Assembly: GCA_039000515.1 (NCBI GenBank)
Contig: JBCFYV010000272.1
Span: forward strand, 30,029 to 94,028
DNA length: 64,000 nt
From: Timema cristinae
Lineage: Eukaryota; Arthropoda; Insecta; Phasmatodea; Timematidae
Reading direction: 5' to 3'
Part shown: positions 23,164-32,726 of the stretch, piece by piece
Position numbering within the stretch: position 1 is the stretch's first letter
Layout: the number at the start of each line of letters is the position of its first letter
Made by a program: the position numbers and the translations under genes
The notes under the pieces: model-generated
Databases searched by the model: none
What the model was told of the DNA's origin: nothing
Seen by the model: only the letters and a program-made list of their open reading frames with translations

Positions 23164-23900
23164 GCTGCCACCTCTGCTTGATTGATTTCCATTGGTTCTC
23201 GGCACAACTGAACGACGGCGGCATTGGCTTCGGGATTAACTCCCGCTAGGGCCCACGGTGTTGCGCAGAGAAAATTGTGTTAATCTGGTCAGGTGGATCC
23301 TCACCCCACTTGCAGCGACTCCATCGGGAAGAGAGAGAAGAGTGTTTGCAACACCCCGGGCACCTTCGGTATATCCTGGCGGTGGCGTAGCCCGGCCTCC
23401 GGAGGTTATGGCCCAGCCACGCCACATACCCGGCGATACGCAGGACGTCAGTGTCGCTAACCTCTGCAACTTGCTTCACCATTTGGTGCGTTGCTTCTGT
23501 CAAGGCTAGGGTCCTCTCTTCGGTATCCAGGCGCAGGCCTAGATATATCAGTTTCTTTTCAGGTCTTGTAGATGATTTTTGCTGATTAATGGTAACACCC
23601 ATGGTAGTCAGTAGTCCGGGCACCTGCTGCAGCTCATCTTGACTATGGCTGTAGAACAGGAGGTCGTCTAAGTAGGCTATACCATTGGTTCCGGTCAACA
23701 CTACCTCCACAGCACGGATGACTTCGGTGGTTACCCGATGTAGAATGGCCGGGGCCAAAGAGTGACCCATTGGCAGTCTGTTGACTTCATACTTGTGACC
23801 TCTGAAGTATACCCCCACTGCTCTCGATGTTTTCTTGTTGAAGGATATTTTGGTAGAAACCGTTGATTAGGTCCAGTTTTCCACAGCCACCACATAAGTA
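23164..23900 (-). pseudogene. RT palm and start of RNase H of the unusual retroelement
   Basis: On the minus strand the order is LDLINGFY (motif A, about 23875), YEVNRLPMGHSLAPAIL (motif B region), GIAYLDDLLFYS with the catalytic YLDD, GVTINQQKS, and YLGLRLDTEERTLAL. An ATPWALAGV block with EINQAEVAA follows, which looks like the start of an RNase H domain (first Asp region lost, Glu kept). 190 codons are open from 23818 to 23246. The YLG-LDT-RTL spacing differs from the Ty3/Gypsy RTs I know, which is why the family is left open. Confidence 0.65.
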
Positions 23901-24029
23901 ATGCTAGTCAAATACATGAGCTGCTCTGAGCATAATACATATAAAATATGGGTTTATTCTAATGTTTCTGATCACCTGCGCTGGCCCCTGCCTCGCCGCT
24001 TAGGTCCTGCTGAGCCTCTTCCACCGCCG

Positions 24030-24507
24030 GTCGATGGGAAGGCCGGGTATCTCGTGTAGATTGGTTGGACCGGCGGGTAGATTTATGGTAAAGAGTCAGT
24101 CCCCACAGCGGCGATTGCAGTCGGCCAGCACTTTTTCAGGGCGATGTACATTATGTTTAGCCCGTGTATGCGGAGTCCTTGAACCGGCACAGAGAAATAC
24201 AATAGTGAGCAGCCATGGATAGTAGGAATTGCACCTGATGTCGGTCACGTCCGGGAGGTAGCTCTATCAGCTTAGCCTTAAGTGCCAAGGCCAAGCGAAG
24301 CGCTGGCCCTTCTACTTGAAGCACGGCGATCTCTGGCAGCGCAAGGGATGTCCACGCCTCAACCGTGGGCTGAGGGTCTCCTGGGGCAGCCCTTACGCCG
24401 GCTGATGGTGCGTTGATTACTGCCTCTACATTCCTGATTCTTTCGTCAAATGTCTGTGAGAGTTCTTGAATAGCACGTAACAACTGCCTATTGTTTGGTT
24501 CCTCCAT
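24030..24507 (-). pseudogene. Gag-like protein with arginine/glycine-rich C-terminus
   Basis: The frame starts at 24507 with MEEPNNRQLLRAIQELSQTF and an N-terminal helical, probably coiled-coil stretch. It runs 116 codons, shifts frame near 24160, and ends near 24030 in GGGRGSAGPKRRGRGQRR. That basic tail would suit nucleic-acid binding in place of a zinc knuckle. It lies upstream of the RT in the same orientation, as expected for gag. About 100 bp of non-coding sequence separates it from RT motif A, so the start of RT is deleted. Function is inferred from position and composition only. Confidence 0.5.
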
Positions 24508-24599
24508 TAGTTCGTTGGGGTCTCACCTGAAGATAACAGTCTGCGGGGATGTGTGTTCTTAGTCTTGATGGTGTTACTGCCGATTCGTTAAGGAATGTC

Positions 24600-25679
24600 A
24601 GCTCAGGTTTGACCGGTGGTGTTCTTGGTGTATCTGGGCTATATTCCTGGTGAGGTTCCCGACGACGGACTTCCTGGAATCGACGTTATCTTTCCTGGAC
24701 GTAGGTCCAGGATTGAGTCTTGGCCAGTCGCGATTTCCAGTAGTGTAATCTCGCTTACGTTCTCCTTGATTATTCTTGCGATGTTGGCTTTAACTACTTC
24801 GTGGAGTTTCTCGAGTAGTGACGAGAGGCACAGGTCGAGAAGATGTCTTCGAAATGTTGACTGCATAATGGAAGTTGGGACAATTTATGTTTTAGCTGGC
24901 AATCTGACTATATGACGTCTGAAATATCGGAAATCTTCTTTTCAGTTTGAATCTCCAGGACTTTCATCTCTACCTTCCATTTCGGACAGGCCCGAGACCA
25001 GGAAAAATGCGGACCCACGCAGAGCTTAGGAGACTCACACGGTGTATCGTGAACCTCTTTACCGCAATCTTCACAGGTTGACTTACCACGGCAATGCACC
25101 TTAGAATGCCCTAACTCGTGGCAATGAAAACAGTACCGTGGGTTGGGGACGTACAGCCGGACCTTGAGCACGTGGAAACCTGCTCGGACCTCCATATTCT
25201 TTTCTTGGCCATTCTTTTTTGTGACTATCTTATAAACTTCGGTAACATGTCGAGGTTTAAGCTCACCACAGAGCCCCTCAATACCTACGCAGTCGAGGTC
25301 ATAGCAAGTGACCACTCCCTTGCAAACATTGACGAAACCTGTGTGGATTCATCATTACCTGTAAATGGGCCATATTGCTTAACGGGATATCAGTTATAAC
25401 CATTAAGTTTACCGTCTGGACGCCATTTATGGACTGGACCATTACAGTGCCATCTCGCAGTTTTCTAATAGAGACCTCTGATTTTGCAGTACAAGTTATC
25501 ACTCTTTTGAGGATAAAGGGGCTGGCACGTTTCAGGGTTTCATCGTCATCTACTCTAGACATTACCAGAAAGCGGGGCTGAGGCCTCGCCAATTCCCGGA
25601 TTTTTAATTGTAAAGGGCTGGACAGTCTTACCAGTTTCCGCCTCTTTTCGTTAATACGGTCCTTTAAGAGGCCGGGCAT
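24600..25679 (-). pseudogene. I-clade LINE ORF1 (gag) with CCHC zinc knuckles
   Basis: The start at 25679 (MPGLLKDRINEKRRK) gives 126 codons. After a frameshift near 25310 the next 135 codons contain VRAGFHVLKVRLYVPNPRYC followed by CHELGHSKVHC, CEDCGKEVHDTPC and a partial third knuckle with WSRACPKW. These knuckles bind LINE RNA. The C-terminal part (24866-24639) differs from that of the copies at 39 and 44 kb (no proline-rich tail), so this copy belongs to a different subfamily. The nested retroelement follows immediately downstream. Confidence 0.8.
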
Positions 25680-26370
25680 TTAGTTGCCAGCGGGGTTTGG
25701 CAGTACGGTGCCAGCGGGGATTGGCAGTACGGTGCCAGCGGGGAATGCAGTACGGTGCCAGCGGGGATTAAGTTGTCAGCAGCGACAATAGAGGTGGCCA
25801 TGCCATTATTAGGGAAAACCCTCACAATACTCTGATCGTAGACCCAGGGTGATCCAAGTTGGTACTACCCCATGAGGCCCTGTTAACACTCCCGACGGAG
25901 AGCCCCACACGACGCTAGACATGACAACCTTCACATGGGGCAGCAACAGGAGAAGGGTCATCGCAGCAAGTGGGTGTAGAAAAATGCCAATTTTACGTCC
26001 GGGCCCTCATGAAATAAATCGGTCTTTTTTTTAAGGTAAGATACCAGGTTATTGTCATCCCTAAGACCCTTCTATCAAGATATTACAACCAGCACACTTT
26101 CATGAAGGAGCTCAATTGCAGAGGTATCCAATAATTGTCCGAGGAGATCAAGGTTAGACAACCAAGGGCGTCAACGGAGAAGCCAAAAGCTTCCGTGCAG
26201 GAATGTACGGAAGAGGGAAGGGAAGAAAGAATAGAAAGGAGAAAAATGAAGTAGAGAGAAGGAAGAAAAAAGGAGGCGAAAGGAAAGATATAGAATAGTT
26301 TCGTTCTGCACGGAAGCCTCCAATTTTAGTTGCCTCTTACGACAAGCAGGGGTTACTGCGGGTAGGAATA
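25680..26370 (-). mobile_element. I-clade LINE 5'UTR of the split copy
   Basis: Shares the GTAGACCCAGGGTGATCCAAG, GCAGCAAGTGGGTGTAG and TTACGACAAGCAGGGGTTACTGCGGG words (each read in part) with the other copies. It stops about 30 bp short of the terminal CCCCGTCCCGC block, so the first bases are missing. The DDE transposase remnant begins next to it. Confidence 0.75.
25686..25767. repeat. Three 23-25-bp tandem units inside the LINE 5'UTR
   Basis: The unit TTGGCAGTACGGTGCCAGCG plus GGGA occurs three times. The copies at 34-40 kb and 49-55 kb have this word only once. Confidence 0.85.
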
Positions 26371-26384
26371 TCACCTTGCAAGAG

Positions 26385-27632
26385 AAAAAGTACAAAGAGT
26401 CATATAGATGATAAAAGAAAAGAGGAAATTAGGATACATATTCAATCATTCCTCACATTAAATCCCATTATTGCCGGGAAGGTTCATAACGTCACTTTCT
26501 TGAAGGTCACCTTAATGTATCGAAAATGTACAAGCTGTATACAGAGAAAGTAACACAAACACTGAAAGAGAATATCATAGGGATATTTTTAACAAGGAGT
26601 TTAATCTTGGTTTTATCTCTCCCAAAAAAAAAGATTGCTGAGATTATTGCGAAGAAATGAAAGAACACCCCAGGAGTAAGCAGTGATAAAAAAGCATTCT
26701 TTGAGAAACATATGAAAAATAAATCCGTTTGTAAAATTGAGCGGGATGAAGATAGACATAACTATAATTATAAAAATCAAAACAACAGCACAGCGGTAGT
26801 CTGCTTTGATCTTGAAAATGTTTTTGCTCTTCCCAGGGCAGAGGTCTCAAATTTTTTCTACAAAAGAAAATTTAATTTTTCAATTTGACTGCACATTGTT
26901 CTGTTGATAAATATTAAAGTTACTGAGCACCCTGGCATGAATGCAAGAGTGGTAGGTCTGGAAATGATATTGCAAGTGCGCTAGTGCAAATCCTTAGAGA
27001 GATCATGAAAGATCATGCTACTCTTGAAAAAATCATTTATGGTCAGACTCATGTATTTCCAGAACCGAAACTCCATTATGTGTTTAGCATTGAAAAAAAT
27101 CCTTTCTAGCATTGACACTGGGAGACTTACAGTAACTGAGCAGAAGTTTAGTGAGCCGGGGCGTGGGAACATTCAAGAGGTGGATTCCGTGCACAGTGTC
27201 ATTGAGCGATGGCTAAAAGGACGGGAGGTTTACAGCCCAGTTAGCCTAATTAGACTGCTGAATGGATTGGCAAAATCAGGGAAGTTCATGAAGTTAATAA
27301 ATATGAGTAATGAATACTTTTTCAATTTTCAAGAGTCCCTTTCACCAGGGTTAAGCACCTTGTAATAAAAAAAAGTGTCTCCGCTACTGATAGAGTTCAG
27401 AGAGTCCTTTAAAGATGATCTGAAAAGTGTTACTCTCATGGAAAATAAAATTATCACAGCATCTAGGGAAGCAACCTCATCTTCACTAGAGAAAGAATAT
27501 ATGGTGGAGCAACTACTGCCTGTAGTCAGAAGGTTATCATGCATCAAGAGTTTGACAGAAGAAAAGAAAAAAGATATCCTGTCTATGTTAAAATACATGC
27601 CTAAGGAAGATGCATTTTTCTATCATTATTAT
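26385..27632 (+). pseudogene. DDE-type transposase remnant of an insect transposon family
   Basis: Blocks in order: HIKSHYCRE and LNVSKMYKLYTE near 26450-26560; a PKKKDC..C cysteine pair near 26620; CFDLENVFALPRAEVSNFFY and KRKFNFFNLT near 26800-26890; GNDIASALVQILRE near 26965; LWSDSC (27037) then QNRNSIMCLALKKIL; QKFSEPGRGNIQEVDSVHS with IERWLKGREVYSPVSLI near 27140-27260; LKYMPKEDAFFY at the C-terminus (about 27590-27626). I recognise this arrangement from repeated unnamed insect proteins, but I do not know an official family name. The Asp of WSDSC and the acidic EVD are candidate catalytic residues (inference). Frameshifts and stops break it. The Penelope-like element inserted right after its C-terminus. 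Confidence 0.65.
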
Positions 27633-28850
27633 TATTCTATTAGATAAGGATAGATATCAAATTAAAAGATATGAAAAAAGATAGAAATCAGATTATTAAA
27701 ACAAATTATATTGACAATATTAATTAAGTGTATTATTTATGAAGAGTCAATGGACAGAGTGGCAAAGTTGTTGTTACAACAGAAAATCAATTACAATCAA
27801 TAATTGTGAGTAAAAATAAATTATATAATGAGAAAAAGTTTTAATTAGGTTAAAAGTAATAAATTGAACCATTAAAAACACATTAAAAATGTGAGTCGAA
27901 AAAGTACATATACAATAAAACATATTAAAATACATGTGTTATAGACAATTAGTTAAAATAAAATAGGGTGTATAATATTGATAAACAATATAAAATTATG
28001 GTTAGAAATAGAGTTCCATAGAAAATTGAGCCTAGGCTTACATAAAACTTTTTAGTTGGTTTGTTATAAAAAAAAATTTTAAAAATTATTCTATTCAGGA
28101 TTTTATGTAATTACATTTTAACAACCCATAAATATATTAATACAAGTGTAGATGAAATATGGGATAGTATAAATGAAACTTAATATAGTGTAATAAGATA
28201 AAAGTCAAATGACACAGATTGGAATTTTGTGAAAACAAAGAATTTTTTTTATATATATATAAGTTGAAATCTATTCTTATCTGGGAGAATTTGAATTCCC
28301 TTGTTCCTTGAGAATGGGGTTGTTTAATCACAATTCCGACATGTTTCGGCGCTCGATGGCACCATCCTCAGGTCTAAACAAGAAAAAAGAGTTAACGTAA
28401 GCCGTGGTGCAAATACTCAATTTAGGCCAATATAAATAAATGTAAAATTGAATTTGGATAACAGTGTGAGTATGAGGTCTATATTAGCAGAAATGAAATA
28501 TGATAATTACCATAGATGAATCCTGAAATGAGTTCATTGCACGAAGAATCGAGTAGAACTGAATTAATTAAAACGACGATGTGTAAATGTAAACACAGAA
28601 GTCATTTCTAGAAAGTCATGGATTATGAAAGGTGAAAGCAAAAAGGGGTAGAAACTTGAACTAAGTATAATGTAGCAAAATCTGAAGATAGATAGATATA
28701 AAATTGAACCATGGTAAACTAGGTTAATGATAAATGAATAAAAAGGGAAGGAAGAGAAAAGAGTAGATAATATAAAAGGATAGAGAAAGGTTCAAAGCTC
28801 TTCTTGACACTGGCCCGAACAGGTCGTTAACTACGATGGAAGGAAGGGCT
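27633..28850 (-). repeat. Left inverted arm of the Penelope-like element
   Basis: From TATTCTAT at 27633 to AGGAAGGGCT at 28850 it is the reverse complement of 30507-31718 with only scattered small differences. It carries the hammerhead-like motif at 28338-28371 on the minus strand. Confidence 0.9.
28338..28371 (-). ncRNA. Hammerhead-ribozyme-like motif, left arm
   Basis: On the minus strand: CTGAGGA (28371-28365), a five-pair stem GGTGC/GCGCC with loop CATCGA, GAAA, and GTC at 28340-28338. Between them lies ACATGT, self-complementary, which would suit the paired (dimeric) hammerheads known from Penelope-like elements. Stem I is not clearly formed. Confidence 0.5.
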
Positions 28851-30503
28851 ATCTCACTAAAACCATGGATTTCATAAACAATAACAACATCAAAGAACTT
28901 AAATCTGACCCTACCACTAAGTTTCAGAAGGATATAAAAACTTCGCTCAAAAACGCCCCCCTTTTATTCTCTCCCAAGGACAGTTTCAAATTTATCAATA
29001 TGAACCCTAAAGCACCCAATTTTACTTCTCTTCCAAAAATTCATAAACACAACATCCCCATATGCCCTCTGGTCAATTATCGAAATGCTCCTGCTTACAA
29101 AGTAACAAAATTTCTTGCTAAAACACTTCAGCACAATTTACAGTTACCTTACACTTATAATGTCAAAAGCTCATATGATCTGATTAATAAACTTAAACAT
29201 GTTTCACTTAGTGCTCAATCCAAATTTCTCTCACTAGACATCTCCAATCTATATACAAACGTGCCCGTTAATGAAACCATTAACATTACTAAAACATTTT
29301 GGAAAACAATAATGCTTCCCCTGAATACATCAAACAAATACTATCGATCCTTAAAACTGTATCAAGACAAAATTATTTCCAATTCAATAACAAGTTTTAT
29401 TCTCAGAGTGATGGTCTTGCAATGGGCTCCCCTATTTCATGTTTAATGTCTGAAATTTTCTTGCAACATTATGACCATAAAGTATTAAATCAACTCAATA
29501 CACTCTTCAAAGTTATTTTTTATTGCCGCTATGTCGATGACATTCTGATTATCTATGAACTTCCTAACTCGTCTCCACCTGATTTAGCTCAAAATATGAA
29601 CAACATTCATCCAAATATAATCTTTACTGTTGAACATGAAAATAATAATTGCATCAACTACCTGGACATTTCAATCTCCAAAAACAAACTGAATAATTTT
29701 GAATACAAAATTTACCGCAAGCCTACACACACGGATATCATTATTCCCAACGACTCCAACCATCCAATGATTCACAAAAAAGCTGCCTTCAATAGTCTCA
29801 TATATAGATTGCTTCACATACCTTTAAACAGAAAGAACTTTAAGCATGAACTGAACATTATTAAATTACTAGCCACTTCCAATGGTTATTCACACTCCTT
29901 TGTGTATCGCATCCTTCAAAAGCAAAAAGCTCAACTGAAGAATATCAGTACTTTAAATAACTCTAATAACACTTCAGCCAACAAAACTAAATTGATAAAA
30001 TTTAATTTTACTGGTAAAGAAATATACAACATCACTAACATTTTCAAGAAACATAAACTAAAAATAGTATTTGGTACCAATAACAACATCAAAAAACTCA
30101 TCAACAACTCCAATCTCAACTACACTTGCCAAAATCAAAATAGCGGTATTTACCAACTTACATGCGAATGCAACAGTGTTTACATTGGAAAATCTGGCTG
30201 GCGTATTTCAACTAGGTTTTCCGAGCACATAAGCGATTTCAAGTACGACAGGAATAGATCTAAATTCTCCGAACACTTAAAACAATCCGGCCATCAGCCC
30301 ACCCCATGAATAAATGCATGAAACTTGTTTACAGTACTTCCAAGGGCACCTCCATGAACACCGCTGAGAACATTTTTATAAAGACTGCATTACTTAACAA
30401 TAGAAAAGTTTTAAATGAGCAGACCAACTTCGAGAACCAGACTCTGTTTGACACTCTCAGTAAACTTCCACAACACACAAGATTAAAATCTATTCCTGCT
30501 TAA
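28851..30503 (+). pseudogene. Penelope-like RT with GIY-YIG endonuclease, 5'-truncated
   Basis: RT motifs in order: LTKTMDFI near 28855; FTSLPKIHK (about 29020); FLSLDISNLYTNVP (motif A, about 29225); QSDGLAMGSPISCLMSEIF (motif B, about 29403); FYCRYVDDILIIYE (catalytic YVDD, about 29518); NYLDISISK and YRKPTHTDIIIPNDSNHP (about 29655-29765). The GIY-YIG domain follows: GIYQLTCECNSVYIGKSGWR with RFSEH (about 30145-30230) and a GH near 30290. The protein copies its RNA and nicks the target. Frameshifts near 29305 and 30300 split it into three frames ending at 29446, 30309 and 30503. The usual N-terminal 200 or so residues are lost at the left arm junction. Confidence 0.9.
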
Positions 30504-30506
30504 TCC

Positions 30507-31718
30507 AGCCCTTCCTTCCATCGTAGTTAACGACCTGTTCGGGCCAGTGTCAAGAAGAGCTTTGAACCTTTCTCTATCCTTTTATATTATCTACTCTTTT
30601 CTCTTCCTTCCCTTTTTATTCATTTATCATTAACCTAGTTTACCATGGTTCAATTTTATATCTATCTATCTTCAGATTTTGCTACATTATACTTAGTTCA
30701 AGTTTCTACCCTTTTTGCTTTCACCTTTCATAATCCATGACTTTCTAGAAATGACTTCTGTGTTTACATTTACACATCGTCGTTTTAATTAATTCAGTTC
30801 TACTCGATTCTTCGTGCAATGAACTCATTTCAGGATTCATCTATGGTAATTATCATATTTCATTTCTGCTAATATAGACCTCATACTCACACTGTTATCC
30901 AAATTCAATTTTACATTTATTTATATTGGCCTAAATTGAGTATTTGCACCACGGCTTACGTTAACTCTTTTTTCTTGTTTAGACCTGAGGATGGTGCCAT
31001 CGAGCGCCGAAACATGTCGGAATTGTGATTAAACAACCCCATTCTCAAGGAACAAGGGAATTCAAATTCTCCCAGATAAGAATAGATTTCAACTTATATA
31101 TATATAAAAAATTTCTTTGTTTTCACAAAATTCCAATCTGTGTCATTTGACTTTTATCTTATTACACTATATTAAGTTTCATTTATACTATCCCATATTT
31201 CATCTACACTTGTATTAATATATTTATGGGTTGTTAAAATGTAATTACATAAAATCCTGAATAGAATAATTTAAATTTTTTTTTATTTATAACAAACCAA
31301 CTAAAAACTTTTATGCAAGCCTAGGCTCAATTCTCTATGGAACTCTATTTCTAACCATAATTTTATATTGTTTATCAATATTATACACCCTATTTTATTT
31401 TAACTAATTGTCTATAACACATGTATTTTAATGTTTTATTGTATATGTACTTTATCGACTCACATTTTTAATGTGTTTTTAATGGTTCAATTTATTACTT
31501 TTAACCTAATTAAAACTTTTTCTCATTATATAATTTATTTTTACTCACAATTATTGATTGTAATTGATTTTCTGTTGTAACAACAACTTTGCCACTCTGT
31601 CCATTGACTTCATAAATAATACACTTAATTAATATTGTCAATATAATTTGTTTTAATAATCTGATTTCTATCTTTTTCATATCTTTTAATTTGATATCTA
31701 TCCTTATCTAATAGAATA
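30507..31718 (+). repeat. Right inverted arm (3' region) of the Penelope-like element
   Basis: Starts AGCCCTTCCT right after the end of the coding region and runs to ATAGAATA at 31718. Its reverse complement is the left arm. It is probably the element's true 3' region, with the hammerhead-like motif in sense orientation. Confidence 0.9.
30985..31018 (+). ncRNA. Hammerhead-ribozyme-like motif, right arm
   Basis: CTGAGGA at 30985-30991, stem GGTGC (30993-30997) with GCGCC (31004-31008), GAAA at 31009-31012 and GTC at 31016-31018. The order and core residues fit a hammerhead. Flanking GTTTA (about 30977) and TAAAC (about 31029) could form a distant part of stem I, but the pairs next to the core are poor. 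Confidence 0.5.
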
Positions 31719-31757
31719 TATTTTGTTCCTTACTACAAATAATTATGTATTTTATGA

Positions 31758-32038
31758 ATTATTATTATTATTAGCACCGCGTCTTACTACCCGTTCGGGT
31801 TATACGCACTTACGCTAATGTGCAATGGTAGGGTGATTGTGAGATGAAATGAAGGACCTACAGTTTAACGTGGAATCCAAACCACGGTGGAGGCCTGGCA
31901 TTCCACACATTCACAAGATGTCTTGTCAGAGGTGAAGGAAGGGTTTGGTAATCGGATAAATTTGTGGCGGGACCGAGGATTGAACTCCGGCCGCCAGCAT
32001 AGAAGTCTGACCCTTACCCCTAGACCACCAGGTCACCA
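31758..32038 (-). mobile_element. tRNA-derived SINE
   Basis: On the minus strand the head (32038-31964) reads like a tRNA: TGGTCTAGGGGTAAGGG resembles an A box and GGAGTTCAATCC a B box, ending near GTCCCGCCAC. A body of about 190 bp follows, and then an (AAT)n tail at 31773-31758. The tail type is the same as that of the I-clade LINE, suggesting shared machinery. A true tRNA gene is unlikely because the T stem has a bulge and the acceptor stem does not pair well. Confidence 0.65.
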
Positions 32039-32040
32039 CA

Positions 32041-32726
32041 ATTTTTCTTTTCTATCGAAGCCTTTCCACAAAGAACTTAAAATAATTAATATTTTGTTTT
32101 CTTTTTTTAACAAGTCATGTTTAATTAATCAAAATGGTTTTATTTATTGTTTTGCGGTGCATTCAATGTACTATTAGAGACTATTATTTTTTTGTAATTT
32201 ACTAAATAAAATAAGTGTTCATTTTAAAAAGAAAATATAAACATTTTGCAAAACGATTTCATTGTGATTGTTTGGAGATAGAACAAATGCACTCAAAAAA
32301 TCAATCTTCTTTAAGTGCATTTGTAGTATGTCCAATTTAATTAATTAAAATCTCTACTTTGTACACATACCTCAAACATTGTCAGTCATTGAAAGTCTGA
32401 GAAGTAATTACTTAAGGGGACAGAAACTTGAGTTGTCATATAGTATCATTGGTTTTATAAAAATCGTCAAACTTTAATGCTCTTTTACACAAAACTAGAA
32501 AATTGGACATAGAACACTTGCATACTCGGGTGACGAAGTGCTAACTGAGATAACACACTATAGAATTAAAGCATGTAACCAAAAAAGTAAAGCGCAATAA
32601 CGACAGTACTGCTCTCTCTCGGCCATTTTTAGAAACTCGCTCAAGTCGTTCTTCCATTAAAAAGTACTCAAGATTCCCTATCATTTATTGCAATTTTTTA
32701 GTTATGTCATTATTCACGCAAATGAC
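32041..32726. other. AT-rich sequence, nothing recognised
   Basis: No open frame of note and no match to other repeats in the window. GAAGTGCTAACTGAG and neighbouring words are unique here. Confidence 0.45.

Larger units (their letters stand above)
22845..24545. mobile_element. Two head-to-head fragments of a retroelement with unusual RT and basic gag-like protein
   Basis: A plus-strand RT fragment (22900-23163) meets a minus-strand copy (24545-23164). The junction at about 23163 joins the plus fragment, just after YKYEVN, to the RNase H region of the minus copy. The two share a roughly 100-bp stretch (around 23060-23160 and its inverse at about 23780-23880) with many differences, so they are separate diverged copies rather than one folded copy. 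The insert interrupts the I-clade LINE between ORF1 and ORF2. No LTR was found. Family: not a typical Ty3 or LINE RT; possibly a DIRS- or pararetrovirus-like group. Confidence 0.55.
17418..26370 (-). mobile_element. I-clade LINE copy split by two nested insertions, lacking its 3' half
   Basis: On the minus strand the pieces in order are: 5'UTR (26370-25680), ORF1 (25679 to about 24600), a foreign retroelement insert (about 24545-22845), ORF1/ORF2 spacer and AP endonuclease start (about 22840-22016), an LTR-like insert (22011-18760), then endonuclease end, linker and first part of RT (18759-17418). The copy stops at 17418, next to the piggyBac end, in the early RT. The rest of RT, RNase H and tail are not present on the far side of piggyBac. 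Losing the 3' side is unusual for a LINE, which normally truncates at the 5' side, so a later deletion or rearrangement is likely. Confidence 0.8.
27633..31718 (+). mobile_element. Penelope-like element with 1.2-kb inverted arms
   Basis: A 1.65-kb RT/GIY-YIG coding region lies between two arms that are near-perfect reverse complements (27633-28850 and 30507-31718). Penelope-like elements often have complex flanking repeats in direct or inverted orientation. Here the left arm is an inverted copy of the element's own 3' region and cuts into the coding frame, so the start of the protein is missing. The arms differ by small indels (for example GAAGAGTCA versus GAAGTCA near 27740/31610), so they are not one sequence counted twice. 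The insertion lies beside a decayed transposase. Confidence 0.85.

Noticed and set aside
23246..23818. Assigning the RT to Ty3/Gypsy
   Set aside because: YLDD and the following YLG..LDT block differ from the usual Ty3 pattern, and no integrase, protease or LTR was found nearby.
27633..31718. Reading the inverted arms as terminal inverted repeats of a DNA transposon
   Set aside because: The enclosed gene is a Penelope-type RT with a GIY-YIG domain, and the left arm cuts into it, so the arms are an inverted 3' region and not transposase ends.
31964..32038. Genuine tRNA gene
   Set aside because: The T stem has a bulge and the acceptor stem fits poorly. It continues into a SINE body with an AAT tail.
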